64,000 nucleotides of DNA from Thermococcus nautili (GTDB taxonomy: Archaea > Methanobacteriota_B > Thermococci > Thermococcales > Thermococcaceae), in contig NZ_CP007264.1 in NCBI RefSeq assembly GCF_000585495.1, positions 124,001-188,000 on the forward strand, given 5' to 3'. Both the position numbers and the translations under genes were made by a program. This document shows positions 47,145 to 63,830 of the stretch, in pieces. The notes under the pieces were generated by a model. It worked only from the letters and a program-made list of their open reading frames with translations. It did no database searches and had not been told where the DNA came from. The first letter of the stretch is position 1, and each line of letters begins with the position of its first letter.

Positions 47145-48263
47145 TTATATCAAACTCCTCCCCACCATGTTTCCCGGCTTCTCAACTCCAAAGAACCTCA
47201 GAACCGTCGGCGCTATGTCCATGAGGCTCGGTTCCTCGAGGTTAACCTCCTCAAACCCCCAGAGAATCAGCGGGACCTTTATCACCGGTTCATTCATCGA
47301 GCCGTGCATTCCCCTGACCCAGTGGCTTGCTCCCTTTATCCCCTTGCACATCCTGTGGGAGCAGAACCAGTAGCCGGGCTTCGCTGAGACAATCAGCTCC
47401 CCGCTGTTCGGGCTGTTGAGATGGGGCAAATCCTCGCGGAAGAAGACGGCCTTAACACCCGGCGCCCTCCTCAGGACCTCAAAGGCTTCCTCGGCCTCGT
47501 TTGGGTTCCTCAAATAGACGTGAACGCCTCCGCCGGAGGAAACGCGGAGCGTTTCAATCCCGTGCTTCCTGAGATAGGTTTTCAGGTTCACCCACGTGTG
47601 AACCTCCTCCTGCCCGTGGTCGGCGAAGATTATGAAGGTGTACTCGTCCTTGAGGCGCTCCCAGAGGGTTCTGACCGCGGTATCAACCGTCTCAACGGCC
47701 TTAAGCGCACCCTCGCTCAACGGCCCGTGGTCGTGGCTCATTCCGTCTATAGAGGCGAAGTGGACGAGAAGCAGGTCAGGTTTGCATTCCTCGTAGAGGT
47801 AGAGAGCCGAGTTTAGAACCCACACGTCTTTCCTCCAGTCGCGCCCGTGATTGCGGTACATCTTGTCGCTCGCGAAGAAGGGAGGAAAAATCCTCACGTC
47901 GGTTCCGCTGAAGGGGGGCATCGTGTAGCCCGAAACACTCGCCGTTCTAACTCCCCTCTGGCGAAGTATATCAACGATTGTCGGGGCCTTGATAACCTTA
48001 TGGGGATTGAAGGCGACCTCGTAGTCGTAGAAGTTCACCTTCCTGTCCGTTAGCCTGTCGTAGTAGCCGTTCTCAACGACGCCGTGGTCCCTCGGCCAGA
48101 CCCCGGTCATCACGCTCGTGTGCACCAAATCCGTCAGCGTCGGGAAGATGGAATCCACGACAGCAAAGCTCCCGGTTTCTACCAACTCGCTCAGGAACGG
48201 CATGTGCTTGAGGTTGTAAACGCCGTTTCCGTCGAGGCTTATGAGGGCGAGCTTTTTTCTCAT
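47145..48263 (-). CDS. Alkaline-phosphatase-superfamily phosphodiesterase
   Basis: A 372-residue protein of the type I phosphodiesterase/nucleotide pyrophosphatase family. Metal sites are visible in ALISLDGNGVYNL, the nucleophile region FPTLTDLVHTSVMTG, GMSHDHGPLSEG and FIIFADHGQEEVH. It hydrolyses phosphate esters; the substrate is unknown. ATG 48263 follows GGTGATGGAA; ATG 48269 is two codons upstream. No signal peptide, so it is cytoplasmic. Confidence 0.82.
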   Translation of the reverse strand: MRKKLALISLDGNGVYNLKHMPFLSELVETGSFAVVDSIFPTLTDLVHTSVMTGVWPRDHGVVENGYYDRLTDRKVNFYDYEVAFNPHKVIKAPTIVDILRQRGVRTASVSGYTMPPFSGTDVRIFPPFFASDKMYRNHGRDWRKDVWVLNSALYLYEECKPDLLLVHFASIDGMSHDHGPLSEGALKAVETVDTAVRTLWERLKDEYTFIIFADHGQEEVHTWVNLKTYLRKHGIETLRVSSGGGVHVYLRNPNEAEEAFEVLRRAPGVKAVFFREDLPHLNSPNSGELIVSAKPGYWFCSHRMCKGIKGASHWVRGMHGSMNEPVIKVPLILWGFEEVNLEEPSLMDIAPTVLRFFGVEKPGNMVGRSLI

Positions 48264-48337
48264 TTCCATCACCGGTGTCAGCCTGACGTGCACTCATCAC
48301 CGCTCAGTGGGATGGAGCGGTCATCATTCACCGGGCT

Positions 48338-49588
48338 TCATTGGTCAATCCGGTATAAATTCCTTCCGAGCCATTCGTCGAGCGTCTTCTGCCTCGCGAG
48401 GCTTCCTAAGATGTAGCTCCTCTTGAGGTACTCCTCGAAGGGGTGCTCAAGCCTTCTCCGTATCGCTTCGAGGGCCTCGTTGAGCGTCTCGAAGCGGCCG
48501 ATTGGATTGCTTAAAGCCTTTTTCACGCCGAGGCGAATCTGCCAGACGCCGACAGGGGCGTAGTACTCGGGCGTAACTTCCCTGAAGACGACAGCCCGCG
48601 CCTGCCTCCTTCTCGCCCTGAGGGCTTCGAGGACGCTCAAGCGGGCGGCATGATAGGCGCCAGCTGTTTCCTTGACGTACTCCTTCCTTCCGCGGAAGTC
48701 CTCGTAGTCGTGAATCACGCTCGGCTTCTCGCTACCGAAGAGCGAACCCTTCAGCCAGACCTCCAAAAGCTCGAAGGCGTAAGACTGGGGCATCAGCAGA
48801 ACGGCGTAGCGGTTGCCGAGGAAGCGGTAAAAGTAAACCTCGTAGTCGTTTATCTCCGGGTAGTGCAGAATCTCGCGCCTCAGGTTCTTGCCTATGGTGT
48901 CCTGAACCGCTGTGATGCTCCACCGCGTCGGGACGAGCTTCCTCTCAATTCCCAGGAGGCCCGCCGAGAGGAGCCTTATGATGTAGTACTCGTCGAAGCC
49001 CCAGTCGTAGAGGCGCATTATGGCCTGCTCAGCCTTCAGCTCGTCGCTCACCACGTAGTCGGTTCTCCTCGGTATCCTCGGGTTCTCGGTCAGCTCGAAG
49101 TCGAGGAGTTCTGCTTTGGGTCCGATGGGCGGGGCGAACTCGCTCGGCAGAACCTTGAGAACGGGCTTTCTCTTGAGGATTACCTCGCTGTCCACGGGTT
49201 TTATTGACATCGCCAATTCCTGGACCTCGCTCAAAATCCTCCCGCTCTTCCTTACGTCCACATCGGCCTTCGTCTCGCCCATGACAAGGAGGGAGCGGTA
49301 GTAGAGGATATCGCGAATCGTCTTGTCCTCCCACTTGAGAGGACTGTCGAGATGGCTGGTGTTTCCTTCGATTGGAGGAACGAGGGGGCCGATTCTGACC
49401 TTAGGGTAGCCGTACTCGCCGACGAAGATGCTTGGCGGGGAGGAGCCGAAGAGGTAGCGCTTGTTGAGCTTCTGCTCCACAGTACGGGCTACCCTAAAGC
49501 GCTCGAGAATCGGGCAGGTTGGCCTTCCGCAGAGGAGTTTCCGGCCCTTACAGACTGCGCAGAGCTTGGAGTTGAAGAGCTCCACCAT
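48338..49588 (-). CDS. nreA: DNA repair protein NreA
   Basis: A 416-residue archaeal Nre-family protein. It has an N-terminal zinc finger (LCAVCKGRKLLCGRPTCPI), the DUF650 region (FVGEYGYPKVRIGPLVPP), the DUF651 region (HDYEDFRGRKEYVKETAGAY), and a C-terminal PCNA-interacting peptide QKTLDEWL. Family members are implicated in repair of DNA damage through PCNA. ATG 49588 lies at the conserved N-terminus; the reading frame runs further upstream across the tRNA genes but without homology. A TATA-like TTTTTAAGTTTT lies at about 49632-49644. Confidence 0.88.
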   Translation of the reverse strand: MVELFNSKLCAVCKGRKLLCGRPTCPILERFRVARTVEQKLNKRYLFGSSPPSIFVGEYGYPKVRIGPLVPPIEGNTSHLDSPLKWEDKTIRDILYYRSLLVMGETKADVDVRKSGRILSEVQELAMSIKPVDSEVILKRKPVLKVLPSEFAPPIGPKAELLDFELTENPRIPRRTDYVVSDELKAEQAIMRLYDWGFDEYYIIRLLSAGLLGIERKLVPTRWSITAVQDTIGKNLRREILHYPEINDYEVYFYRFLGNRYAVLLMPQSYAFELLEVWLKGSLFGSEKPSVIHDYEDFRGRKEYVKETAGAYHAARLSVLEALRARRRQARAVVFREVTPEYYAPVGVWQIRLGVKKALSNPIGRFETLNEALEAIRRRLEHPFEEYLKRSYILGSLARQKTLDEWLGRNLYRIDQ

Positions 49589-49675
49589 TGGGGATGACTT
49601 GTCCCAGGGATGTAAAAGCTTTGCCCCGCCAAAAAACTTAAAAACCCTCCCCGGCTCATATAACCTGGGTGCTGT

Positions 49676-49761
49676 GCCGCGGTAGCCTAGCCTGGTAGGG
49701 CGCCGGCCTGCTAAGCCGGTGGGCGGTGCCCACCGGGGTTCAAATCCCCGCCGCGGCGCCA
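49676..49761 (+). tRNA. tRNA-Ser (anticodon GCT)
   Basis: Acceptor stem GCCGCGG (49676-49682) pairs with CCGCGGC (49751-49757); discriminator G and an encoded CCA follow. The anticodon loop CTGCTAA gives GCT, there is a long class II variable arm (GGGCGGTGCCC), and the T arm is CGGGG-TTCAAAT-CCCCG. It decodes AGC/AGU. Confidence 0.93.
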
Positions 49762-49780
49762 TTAACTTCTCTGGGTCAAT

Positions 49781-53296
<3,516 letters not shown>

Positions 53297-53300
53297 GCCC

Positions 53301-53914
53301 ATGATACGGGTCAAACTGAGGGCGTGGACTGCTTCCTTCCGCTATCCCACTTTTCAATCGGGCCACCAGCCGACACTACCGGTTCCCCCACCCTCAACGG
53401 TTCAGGGAATACTCTCCGCGGCGAAGGGTGAGCCTGTCTACCTAACCGAGCTCCCCTACGTCGGCTACGTCTTCAGGAGCGAAGGTAAAGGCCTTGACCT
53501 CGAAAAAATCTACGCCCTCGGAAAGGTCGAGACGGACATAATGAGGCGCGAGTTCCTCTACAACGCCGAGCTTTACCTCTACCTCCCAGATGAGTGGGCG
53601 GAACACTTCAGAAGGCCAAGGTATCAGCTCCTCCTCGGCCGTTCGAGCGACGTGGCGACGGTTGAGGAGATAAAAGAGGTTAGTCTGGAGGAAAGGGAAG
53701 CCCCGGTCGGCGGGACCGTCCTTCCGGTGAGTCTCGGAGTTCCTGGCGTCGTTCACGCCCTCGTCGTCGAGTACGACTATTCGGTAACGCCAAGGAAAGC
53801 AAGGCTCGTCAGGCCCTTCGTCGTCCTGCCGTTTCCAAGGGGCAAAGCGCCGAGGCTGAAGCTCCCCTACGACGAGGAACTCGGGGTCGGCGTTTACCTC
53901 CACAGGTGGCGCGA

Positions 53915-53918
<4 letters not shown>
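53301..53918 (+). CDS. cas5: Cascade subunit Cas5 (Cst type)
   Basis: A 205-residue RAMP protein, IRVKLRAWTASFRYPTFQSG then LPVPPPSTVQGILSAAKG, the Cas5 signature. It caps the 5' handle of crRNA. ATG 53301 follows GGGTGAGCCC; the stop overlaps the cas3 start. Confidence 0.9.
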
Positions 53919-57848
<3,930 letters not shown>

Positions 57849-58360
57849 GGGACCACCATCAAAGTTTTAGGTCGAGGAATTTTAACTTTTCCGATGCATC
57901 ACGCTCAGAACGCTCTGATTTTGGATAGCGACCACCATAGCGGAGAAAGCGCAAAAACCTTCCCCAATATCACCAGGAAATCGATTTTTATGCGCTAAAA
58001 AACTAGAACATATTGTTATATTTTTGTTGCAATCCATTCCAAATTTCCTTCCAAATACTGAGATAAAGGTGTGCCTGGTCCAGATTCGCCCAATCCCTGT
58101 TTAAATCTGACCGTTTTTCATAAAAGGAGATTTTATATCAGCTTCCAAGAAATCGCTGGCGCCAACCCCTCGGCATTTGACAGTACTTATTCCGGGATTG
58201 ATACAAATCGGGTAAAAGACGGCATCGCCACCTTTGTAAGTGGGTTTATTCCCTCAACCACGACTAACAAGACCTTCGAAATTAGCACCAATCTCCGGAA
58301 AGGCTTAAATATCGAGAGGTCTTCTCTCTTTGTTGGGCGAAAGAATGAATTTCGCGCCCT
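57849..58360 (+). promoter_or_regulatory. CRISPR leader and array promoter
   Basis: This 512-bp gene-free AT-rich stretch contains the divergent cas2 promoter at its left end and, at 58304-58312, CTTAAATAT preceded by CCGGAAAGG, a good BRE/TATA pair predicting array transcription from about 58333, 28 bp before the first repeat. A further TATA-like GATTTTATATC lies near 58128. A 6-bp inverted repeat AGCGCA/TGCGCT flanks about 57947-57996. A 99-codon open frame here shows no protein character. Confidence 0.65.
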
Positions 58361-60798
58361 GTTGCAATAAGACTCTAGGAGAATTGAAAGCTTTTGTTGT
58401 CTTGTCCGCTACGTCGTCCGGCACCCGGTTGCAATAAGACTCTAGGAGAATTGAAAGTCATGAAGTCGTCACGATTAAGGAAAAAGTGTAAAACGTTGCA
58501 ATAAGACTCTAGGAGAATTGAAAGCTGTTTTTCAGTCGTCAAGCCAAGCAACGCAAAAAGGTTGCAATAAGACTCTAGGAGAATTGAAAGGAAGTTCCGG
58601 CGTCAAATGTAACACTCTTTATCTGCAGTTGCAATAAGACTCTAGGAGAATTGAAAGCTGTTTTTCAGTCGTCAAGCCAAGCAACGCAAAAAGCGTTGCA
58701 ATAAGACTCTAGGAGAATTGAAAGAATTTTCAGGTTCTAGCCAGCCCAAAGGACCAACTTCGTTGCAATAAGACTCTAGGAGAATTGAAAGCCTCCTGTT
58801 GTGTTATAGTTATAGTCTCATTCTAACTCGTTGCAATAAGACTCTAGGAGAATTGAAAGCGAACTCCGGTTTTCCTCATGCCATTTCGTGTGCTCCGTTG
58901 CAATAAGACTCTAGGAGAATTGAAAGTATTGAGCATTGGATTACTTTTCGTTGGGAATGTAGAGTTGCAATAAGACTCTAGGAGAATTGAAAGAAAAATT
59001 TTCAGTCCAGTTCCTTGAGAACATTAGAGAGGTTGCAATAAGACTCTAGGAGAATTGAAAGGGGTCTCCCTCACCATTGACCTTGACGCCATAAGCCGTT
59101 GCAATAAGACTCTAGGAGAATTGAAAGATCCCCCAAACCATAGCCCAAGCCCGAGGCCAATAAGGTTGCAATAAGACTCTAGGAGAATTGAAAGTATTTG
59201 TCTTTTATCGTCAATCTCAACGTCCCATCGAGTTGCAATAAGACTCTAGGAGAATTGAAAGCCTCCTGCGCGGGATTCTCCTTTTCACAGCCCTACCCAG
59301 TTGCAATAAGACTCTAGGAGAATTGAAAGAAAGTATGGCCCTGTGAAGAGGATTGGCTTTGAGCTAGTTGCAATAAGACTCTAGGAGAATTGAAAGACGA
59401 GGTTTGGGTGAAGCTCAGCGAGGGCGGTCTCTAGTTGCAATAAGACTCTAGGAGAATTGAAAGGAGACGGGGAAACGACGGAGAGTAAAGAACTGGAGGG
59501 GTTGCAATAAGACTCTAGGAGAATTGAAAGTGCGGCCAGCTCCGACCAGAAGCAGGCGATTCTGAAGTTGCAATAAGACTCTAGGAGAATTGAAAGGTTA
59601 TCATATCCCACTCGCCACGTGCTGTTCCTCCATGTTGCAATAAGACTCTAGGAGAATTGAAAGGATTTTGAGCTGAAATACAGGCAACCCCTAGCCAGGT
59701 TGCAATAAGACTCTAGGAGAATTGAAAGGACCGGTGTCGAGCATCTGCTTGATTTCTGAAGCGTAGTTGCAATAAGACTCTAGGAGAATTGAAAGCTCGT
59801 GCTTGGTCAGGCGCTTTCCTTCGGCAACCTTCGTTGCAATAAGACTCTAGGAGAATTGAAAGTGACTGCTGTCGTGCCGATGGGGATGAGTGGCTTCCGT
59901 GTTGCAATAAGACTCTAGGAGAATTGAAAGGAGGTGGTGGACAATGAATGAGCGCATCTTGAAGGAGGTTGCAATAAGACTCTAGGAGAATTGAAAGGGG
60001 CGAGGAACATTGACATCGTTGGGTGGTTTGTGGGTTGCAATAAGACTCTAGGAGAATTGAAAGAGGGTTGCGTTCTGCTGGAAGGAATCCCAGAAAGGGT
60101 TGCAATAAGACTCTAGGAGAATTGAAAGCGCTATAAACCCGACGTGTTTAAACACGTTGCGATGTGTTGCAATAAGACTCTAGGAGAATTGAAAGCTTTG
60201 CAGGGACGTCGTTTTATTATTCCGCATACCGGGTTGCAATAAGACTCTAGGAGAATTGAAAGCCGTAAACGTGCTCGGAGACCCAGCGGGGCACTTCCGT
60301 TGCAATAAGACTCTAGGAGAATTGAAAGACCCCAAGGAGGATAAGAAGCTCGCCGAGAGCATGTTGTTGCAATAAGACTCTAGGAGAATTGAAAGAGCGA
60401 ACTACTTTCCCGGCTTAAATTCGGGAATAAAGTTGCAATAAGACTCTAGGAGAATTGAAAGGGGTGCAGAGCTGCTGGACAAAGTAGGCGATAGGCTGGT
60501 TGCAATAAGACTCTAGGAGAATTGAAAGGTACGTTGAGAAGGGCGTTTATGCAATCAAGTTCAGCGGTTGCAATAAGACTCTAGGAGAATTGAAAGTTCA
60601 CCGCCCAGAGCATTTACCACGCCAGCATTGACGTTGCAATAAGACTCTAGGAGAATTGAAAGAAGGGGCTTTCTTTTTGCGTGGCATCACTTAGCACCCC
60701 CCTGTTGCAATAAGACTCTAGGAGAATTGAAAGCAAGGAGAACCGCGTCGAGTACCTGAAGAAGAAGCGTTGCAATAAGACTTGAAGAGACTCAAAAG
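58361..60798 (+). CRISPR. CRISPR array, 37 repeats and 36 spacers
   Basis: The 30-bp repeat begins GTTGCAATAAGACTC and ends GAGAATTGAAAG. The last eight bases ATTGAAAG match the known Pyrococcus crRNA 5' handle, so transcription is rightward from the leader. Thirty-six copies appear intact; the last (60769-60798) keeps the first 13 bases but is altered afterwards, marking the distal end. Spacers are 35-38 bp except one of 41 bp (60663-60703). Spacers 58525-58560 and 58658-58694 are the same sequence apart from one extra end base. Confidence 0.98.
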
Positions 60799-60856
60799 CC
60801 CCGTGCCCTTTGAGCTAAGTTCCAAAATTTAGGCAGAGAAAAAGGGCAAAAAGCCC

Positions 60857-61555
60857 TCAGAGAAGCATCCTCGCGTCGACGGCAACGGCGCCGTCCTCGT
60901 AGGCGAAAATCGGGTTGATGTCGAGCTCCTTAATCTCGGGAAGCTCGAGGGCAAGCTCGCCGACCTTGACGATGATGTCAGCCAAAGCCTCGATGTCCAC
61001 CGGCTTCTCACCGCGCGCTCCGGCGAGAATCGGGTAGGCCTTGATTTCCTTAATCATCTCAAGGGCTTCCTCCTTGGTAATCGGGGCGACGCGGAAGGAA
61101 ACGTCCTTGAGAATCTCGACGAAGATTCCACCGAGACCGAACATGATGGCCGGGCCGAACTGCGGGTCGCGTATCATACCGACTATGACTTCCTTGCCGA
61201 GCGGGAGCATCTTGTAGATTATGACGCCCCAGAGGTCGGCGTCGGGCTTGTACTTCTTGGCGTTCTCCATGATGGTCCTGAAGGCCTCCCTGGCTTCCTC
61301 GTCGTTCTTGATGTTGACCTTAACACCACCGGCGTCGCTCTTGTGGATAATCTGCGGAGAAACGATTTTCATGACGACGGGGTAGCCGATTTCACGGGCG
61401 AACTTAACGGCTTCCTCCTCGTTGGTCGCGACCTTGAAGTCCGGAACCGGGACGCCGTAAAGGCGGAGTATCTCCTTTGCCTCGGGCTCAACGAGGGGCC
61501 TGTTCTCGGCCTTGGCCTTCTCGATTATCTTCCTTGCCTCTTCGACACGGCTCAT
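60857..61555 (-). CDS. acdB: ADP-forming acetyl-CoA synthetase beta subunit
   Basis: A 232-residue ATP-grasp subunit, the length of the P. furiosus beta subunit. The enzyme converts acetyl-CoA, ADP and phosphate to acetate, CoA and ATP, a main energy-conserving step of fermentation. The phosphohistidine His71 is in SPQIIHKSDAGGV; nucleotide-binding motifs GGIFVEIL and ELDINPIFAYEDG follow. ATG 61555 after GAGGTGATTGAG puts the histidine at position 71. The alpha subunit is not adjacent. No repeat or leader sequence separates it from the array end other than 58 bp. Confidence 0.92.
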   Translation of the reverse strand: MSRVEEARKIIEKAKAENRPLVEPEAKEILRLYGVPVPDFKVATNEEEAVKFAREIGYPVVMKIVSPQIIHKSDAGGVKVNIKNDEEAREAFRTIMENAKKYKPDADLWGVIIYKMLPLGKEVIVGMIRDPQFGPAIMFGLGGIFVEILKDVSFRVAPITKEEALEMIKEIKAYPILAGARGEKPVDIEALADIIVKVGELALELPEIKELDINPIFAYEDGAVAVDARMLL

Positions 61556-61697
61556 CTCAATCACCTCGTAAGCTTGACGTTTATCACTCAGAGGGGAAGG
61601 TTAAAAGGGTTTCCATTTGCAAAGTTTTGGTTCAAGCCCGGTTGAAGCCGTGGGTGACTATAAATAGGACAAAGGCCAAAGTTAATTGGTGAGCAGT

Positions 61698-62966
61698 ATG
61701 AGGAAAAGGTTCTTTCCCTTGGTCGTTTCGCTCGTTGTCATTGTTCTCGTAGCCCTCTCCTTCCAGGGGGAGAAGGCCTCGACGAGTGACGTTACGGTTG
61801 CACTCTACAGTTCGGCGAGCGTTGGGGTCATCGAGCGAACCTTCGAGGTGGAGCTGAAGGCCGGGATAAACGAGGTTCCGCTGAAGGAGCTTTCCGGCCT
61901 GAACCTGGCGGAGGTCAGCGTCAGACCCCTCGACGACGGCGTCTCGGTCATGGGGCTCTTCGGTAGCAGTGAGAGCAAAGTTGGGAGCGACGTTGAGGTC
62001 GGTCTGAAGAACGGGAAGGTTATAGCTGGAAAATACCTCGGAACCCGGGACGGGAAAATAGCGGTCGAGGGGGACGGCTACTACCTGATAAACCCGAACG
62101 AGGTCGCCTACTTCAAAACGAAGGACCTCGGAGGGTCGAGCGTTTACGCCGTCCTCAGGTCGGAGAAGGCCGGGAAGTTCAGGGTGAGCGTCACCTACCG
62201 CGTTTCCGGGATAAGCTGGGAAAGCAGGTACAGGCTCTACATCGGTGACCAGGCCGAGCTCAGGGGTTACGTTGTCATAAAGAACCCCACCGACAGGGAG
62301 TTCAGCGATGCCAAAGTTCTCCTAGTCGCTGGAGACGTCAGCTTTTACTCCACATACACCCAGCCGCGGAACCTTTATGAAAAGGCGGGGGATACGAGCG
62401 AGGTAACGGTTGGCTCCCCTGAGAAGGTTGAGGCCTTCTACCTCTACCGCCTCGGCGTTGCGGACATCAAAGCGGGGAGCACGATGGTCTACCCCTACGT
62501 CGAGCTGAGGGCTCCTTTTGAGAGGGAGTACCTCTACGAGAGCTGGGCCTACGGCGGTGAGAGGCCCGTCTACGAGTCGATTTCCTTCAAGACGGACAAA
62601 GTCCTTCCAGCTGGAACCGTGGAGATTTTCAAGGAAACTCGGGATGGGGAGCTCTTCATAGGCGAGTCGAGAATCGGGCACACGCCGAAAGGCGATACCG
62701 TCAGGATAGGCATCGGCAGGGACTACGAGCTCAAAGGCACCACGACCGTCCTCGAGCGGAGCAACGATGGAAAACACTACAAAATCAGGATAACCCTCCA
62801 GAACTTCGGGAACGAGACGAAAACCGTTATCGTCCGGCACCACAAGTGGGGTAAGGTGACCTACGCCAGCCTTCAGCCCCTCGACGAGACGGCCGACTAC
62901 GTCGAGTTCTCGGTGACCCTGAAGCCCGGGGAAAAGAGGGAGATAACCTTTGAGTACGGGAGTTAG
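61698..62966 (+). CDS. DUF4139-type secreted protein
   Basis: A 422-residue protein with an N-terminal hydrophobic signal/anchor (FFPLVVSLVVIVLVALSF) and a DUF4139-like region: VTYRVSGISWESRYRLYI, LRGYVVIKNPTDREFSDAKV and the C-terminal VTLKPGEKREITFEY. Likely extracellular; no enzymatic role is known. ATG 61698 follows GGTGAGCAGT, with TATA CTATAAATAG at about 61658. Convergent 4-bp overlap with the next gene. Confidence 0.72.
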   Translation: MRKRFFPLVVSLVVIVLVALSFQGEKASTSDVTVALYSSASVGVIERTFEVELKAGINEVPLKELSGLNLAEVSVRPLDDGVSVMGLFGSSESKVGSDVEVGLKNGKVIAGKYLGTRDGKIAVEGDGYYLINPNEVAYFKTKDLGGSSVYAVLRSEKAGKFRVSVTYRVSGISWESRYRLYIGDQAELRGYVVIKNPTDREFSDAKVLLVAGDVSFYSTYTQPRNLYEKAGDTSEVTVGSPEKVEAFYLYRLGVADIKAGSTMVYPYVELRAPFEREYLYESWAYGGERPVYESISFKTDKVLPAGTVEIFKETRDGELFIGESRIGHTPKGDTVRIGIGRDYELKGTTTVLERSNDGKHYKIRITLQNFGNETKTVIVRHHKWGKVTYASLQPLDETADYVEFSVTLKPGEKREITFEYGS

Positions 62967-63199
62967 CTCTTCCGCAGGGTTATCTCGAAGCCCTTATCTC
63001 CTTTTGTCACGTCCATGACGAGGCTCTTGTCGTAGTCTATGAACTTCGTGCCCACGATGTTGTAGCCCTCCTTCCTGAGGAAGTCGGCCATCTTAAGCCC
63101 CAGGTCGTCGAAGAACTCGGCCGCCATCGTGGCCAGGCTCGGCTCCTTTATCCCAAGCTCGTCGTGATACCTCCTCGCCAGCTCAAAAACGTCGCTCAT
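62963..63199 (-). CDS. Small hypothetical protein
   Basis: A 78-residue acidic protein, SDVFELARRYHDELGIKEPS at the N-terminus with a beta-type C-terminal half (KSLVMDVTKGDKGFEITLRK). ATG 63199 follows GGTGGTCATC. Not recognised; cytoplasmic. Confidence 0.6.
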   Translation of the reverse strand: MSDVFELARRYHDELGIKEPSLATMAAEFFDDLGLKMADFLRKEGYNIVGTKFIDYDKSLVMDVTKGDKGFEITLRKS

Positions 63200-63290
63200 G
63201 ATGACCACCGATGATAGTATTCCTTGGCGTTAAAAACCCTTTCGCCGAAAGGCTTAAATTCATCCGGACTAACCCCAAGGAGTGGTAAAG

Positions 63291-63791
63291 ATGGCGAGGG
63301 TTCTCTGGGTCGTCAAGGCAGGCGATAGGCTCTACTCCAAGGTCTTGGGGGAGTATCCGTACTACGTTGAGGTTGACCTTTCCACCGGCGAAAGCCTCTG
63401 CACCTGCCCGCTCGGCGGAAACTGCCCCCACGTCTCTGCGGTGGTTGAGACCTACGAGAAGGGCCTGTACTTCGACGCAGGAAGCGAGGGGCCCCTGAAT
63501 CCCGAATCGCTCGCGTGGGCCTATCTATCAGAGGTTCCCCGGCTGGCGCTTGAGGTCACCCTTGCGGAGCTCTTTAACTCCCTCAGAAGGGACGAGAGCG
63601 GGAGCGAGACGGCGATGCTCTTCCTCCGCGCGTTGAGACTCGTCCGCGAGACGAAAGCCGAGGAGTACCTCCACCCTCTCGGCGAGGCCCTCGATGAGCT
63701 GTCGGCTGTTTTCCACGATTATCCCCTCGTGAGCAGGCTGAGGGAAGCCTACGAAGGGGTCAAAAACGCCCTCCAAAAGGAACCCTTATAA
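63291..63791 (+). CDS. SWIM zinc-finger protein
   Basis: A 166-residue protein whose N-terminal part carries the SWIM motif CTCPLGGNCPHVSAVVE (CxC...CxH). The rest is helical. SWIM domains mediate DNA or protein contacts and often accompany recombination or helicase proteins. It lies directly upstream of the reverse gyrase gene. ATG 63291 follows GGAGTGGTAAAG, with TATA-like CTTAAATTC upstream. Confidence 0.75.
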   Translation: MARVLWVVKAGDRLYSKVLGEYPYYVEVDLSTGESLCTCPLGGNCPHVSAVVETYEKGLYFDAGSEGPLNPESLAWAYLSEVPRLALEVTLAELFNSLRRDESGSETAMLFLRALRLVRETKAEEYLHPLGEALDELSAVFHDYPLVSRLREAYEGVKNALQKEPL

Positions 63792-63830
63792 GGGCTTACC
63801 AGCCGAAACACCAACTTAGAGGGTGGGAAT

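Noticed and set aside
58026-58033. GTTGCAAT in the leader, matching the first eight bases of the repeat
   Set aside because: The match stops after eight bases; such a match in 500 bp of AT-rich DNA is not strong evidence of a decayed repeat.
58071-58370. A 99-codon open frame in the CRISPR leader
   Set aside because: It has no recognisable protein character, runs into the first repeat, and overlaps the predicted array promoter; it is best read as non-coding leader.
59381-60362. Minus-strand open frames with a repeated NSPRVLLQ peptide
   Set aside because: They are translations of the CRISPR repeats and spacers, not genes.
63229-63237. GTTaaaAAC upstream of the SWIM gene
   Set aside because: Short form only, in an A-rich run; no extended motif.
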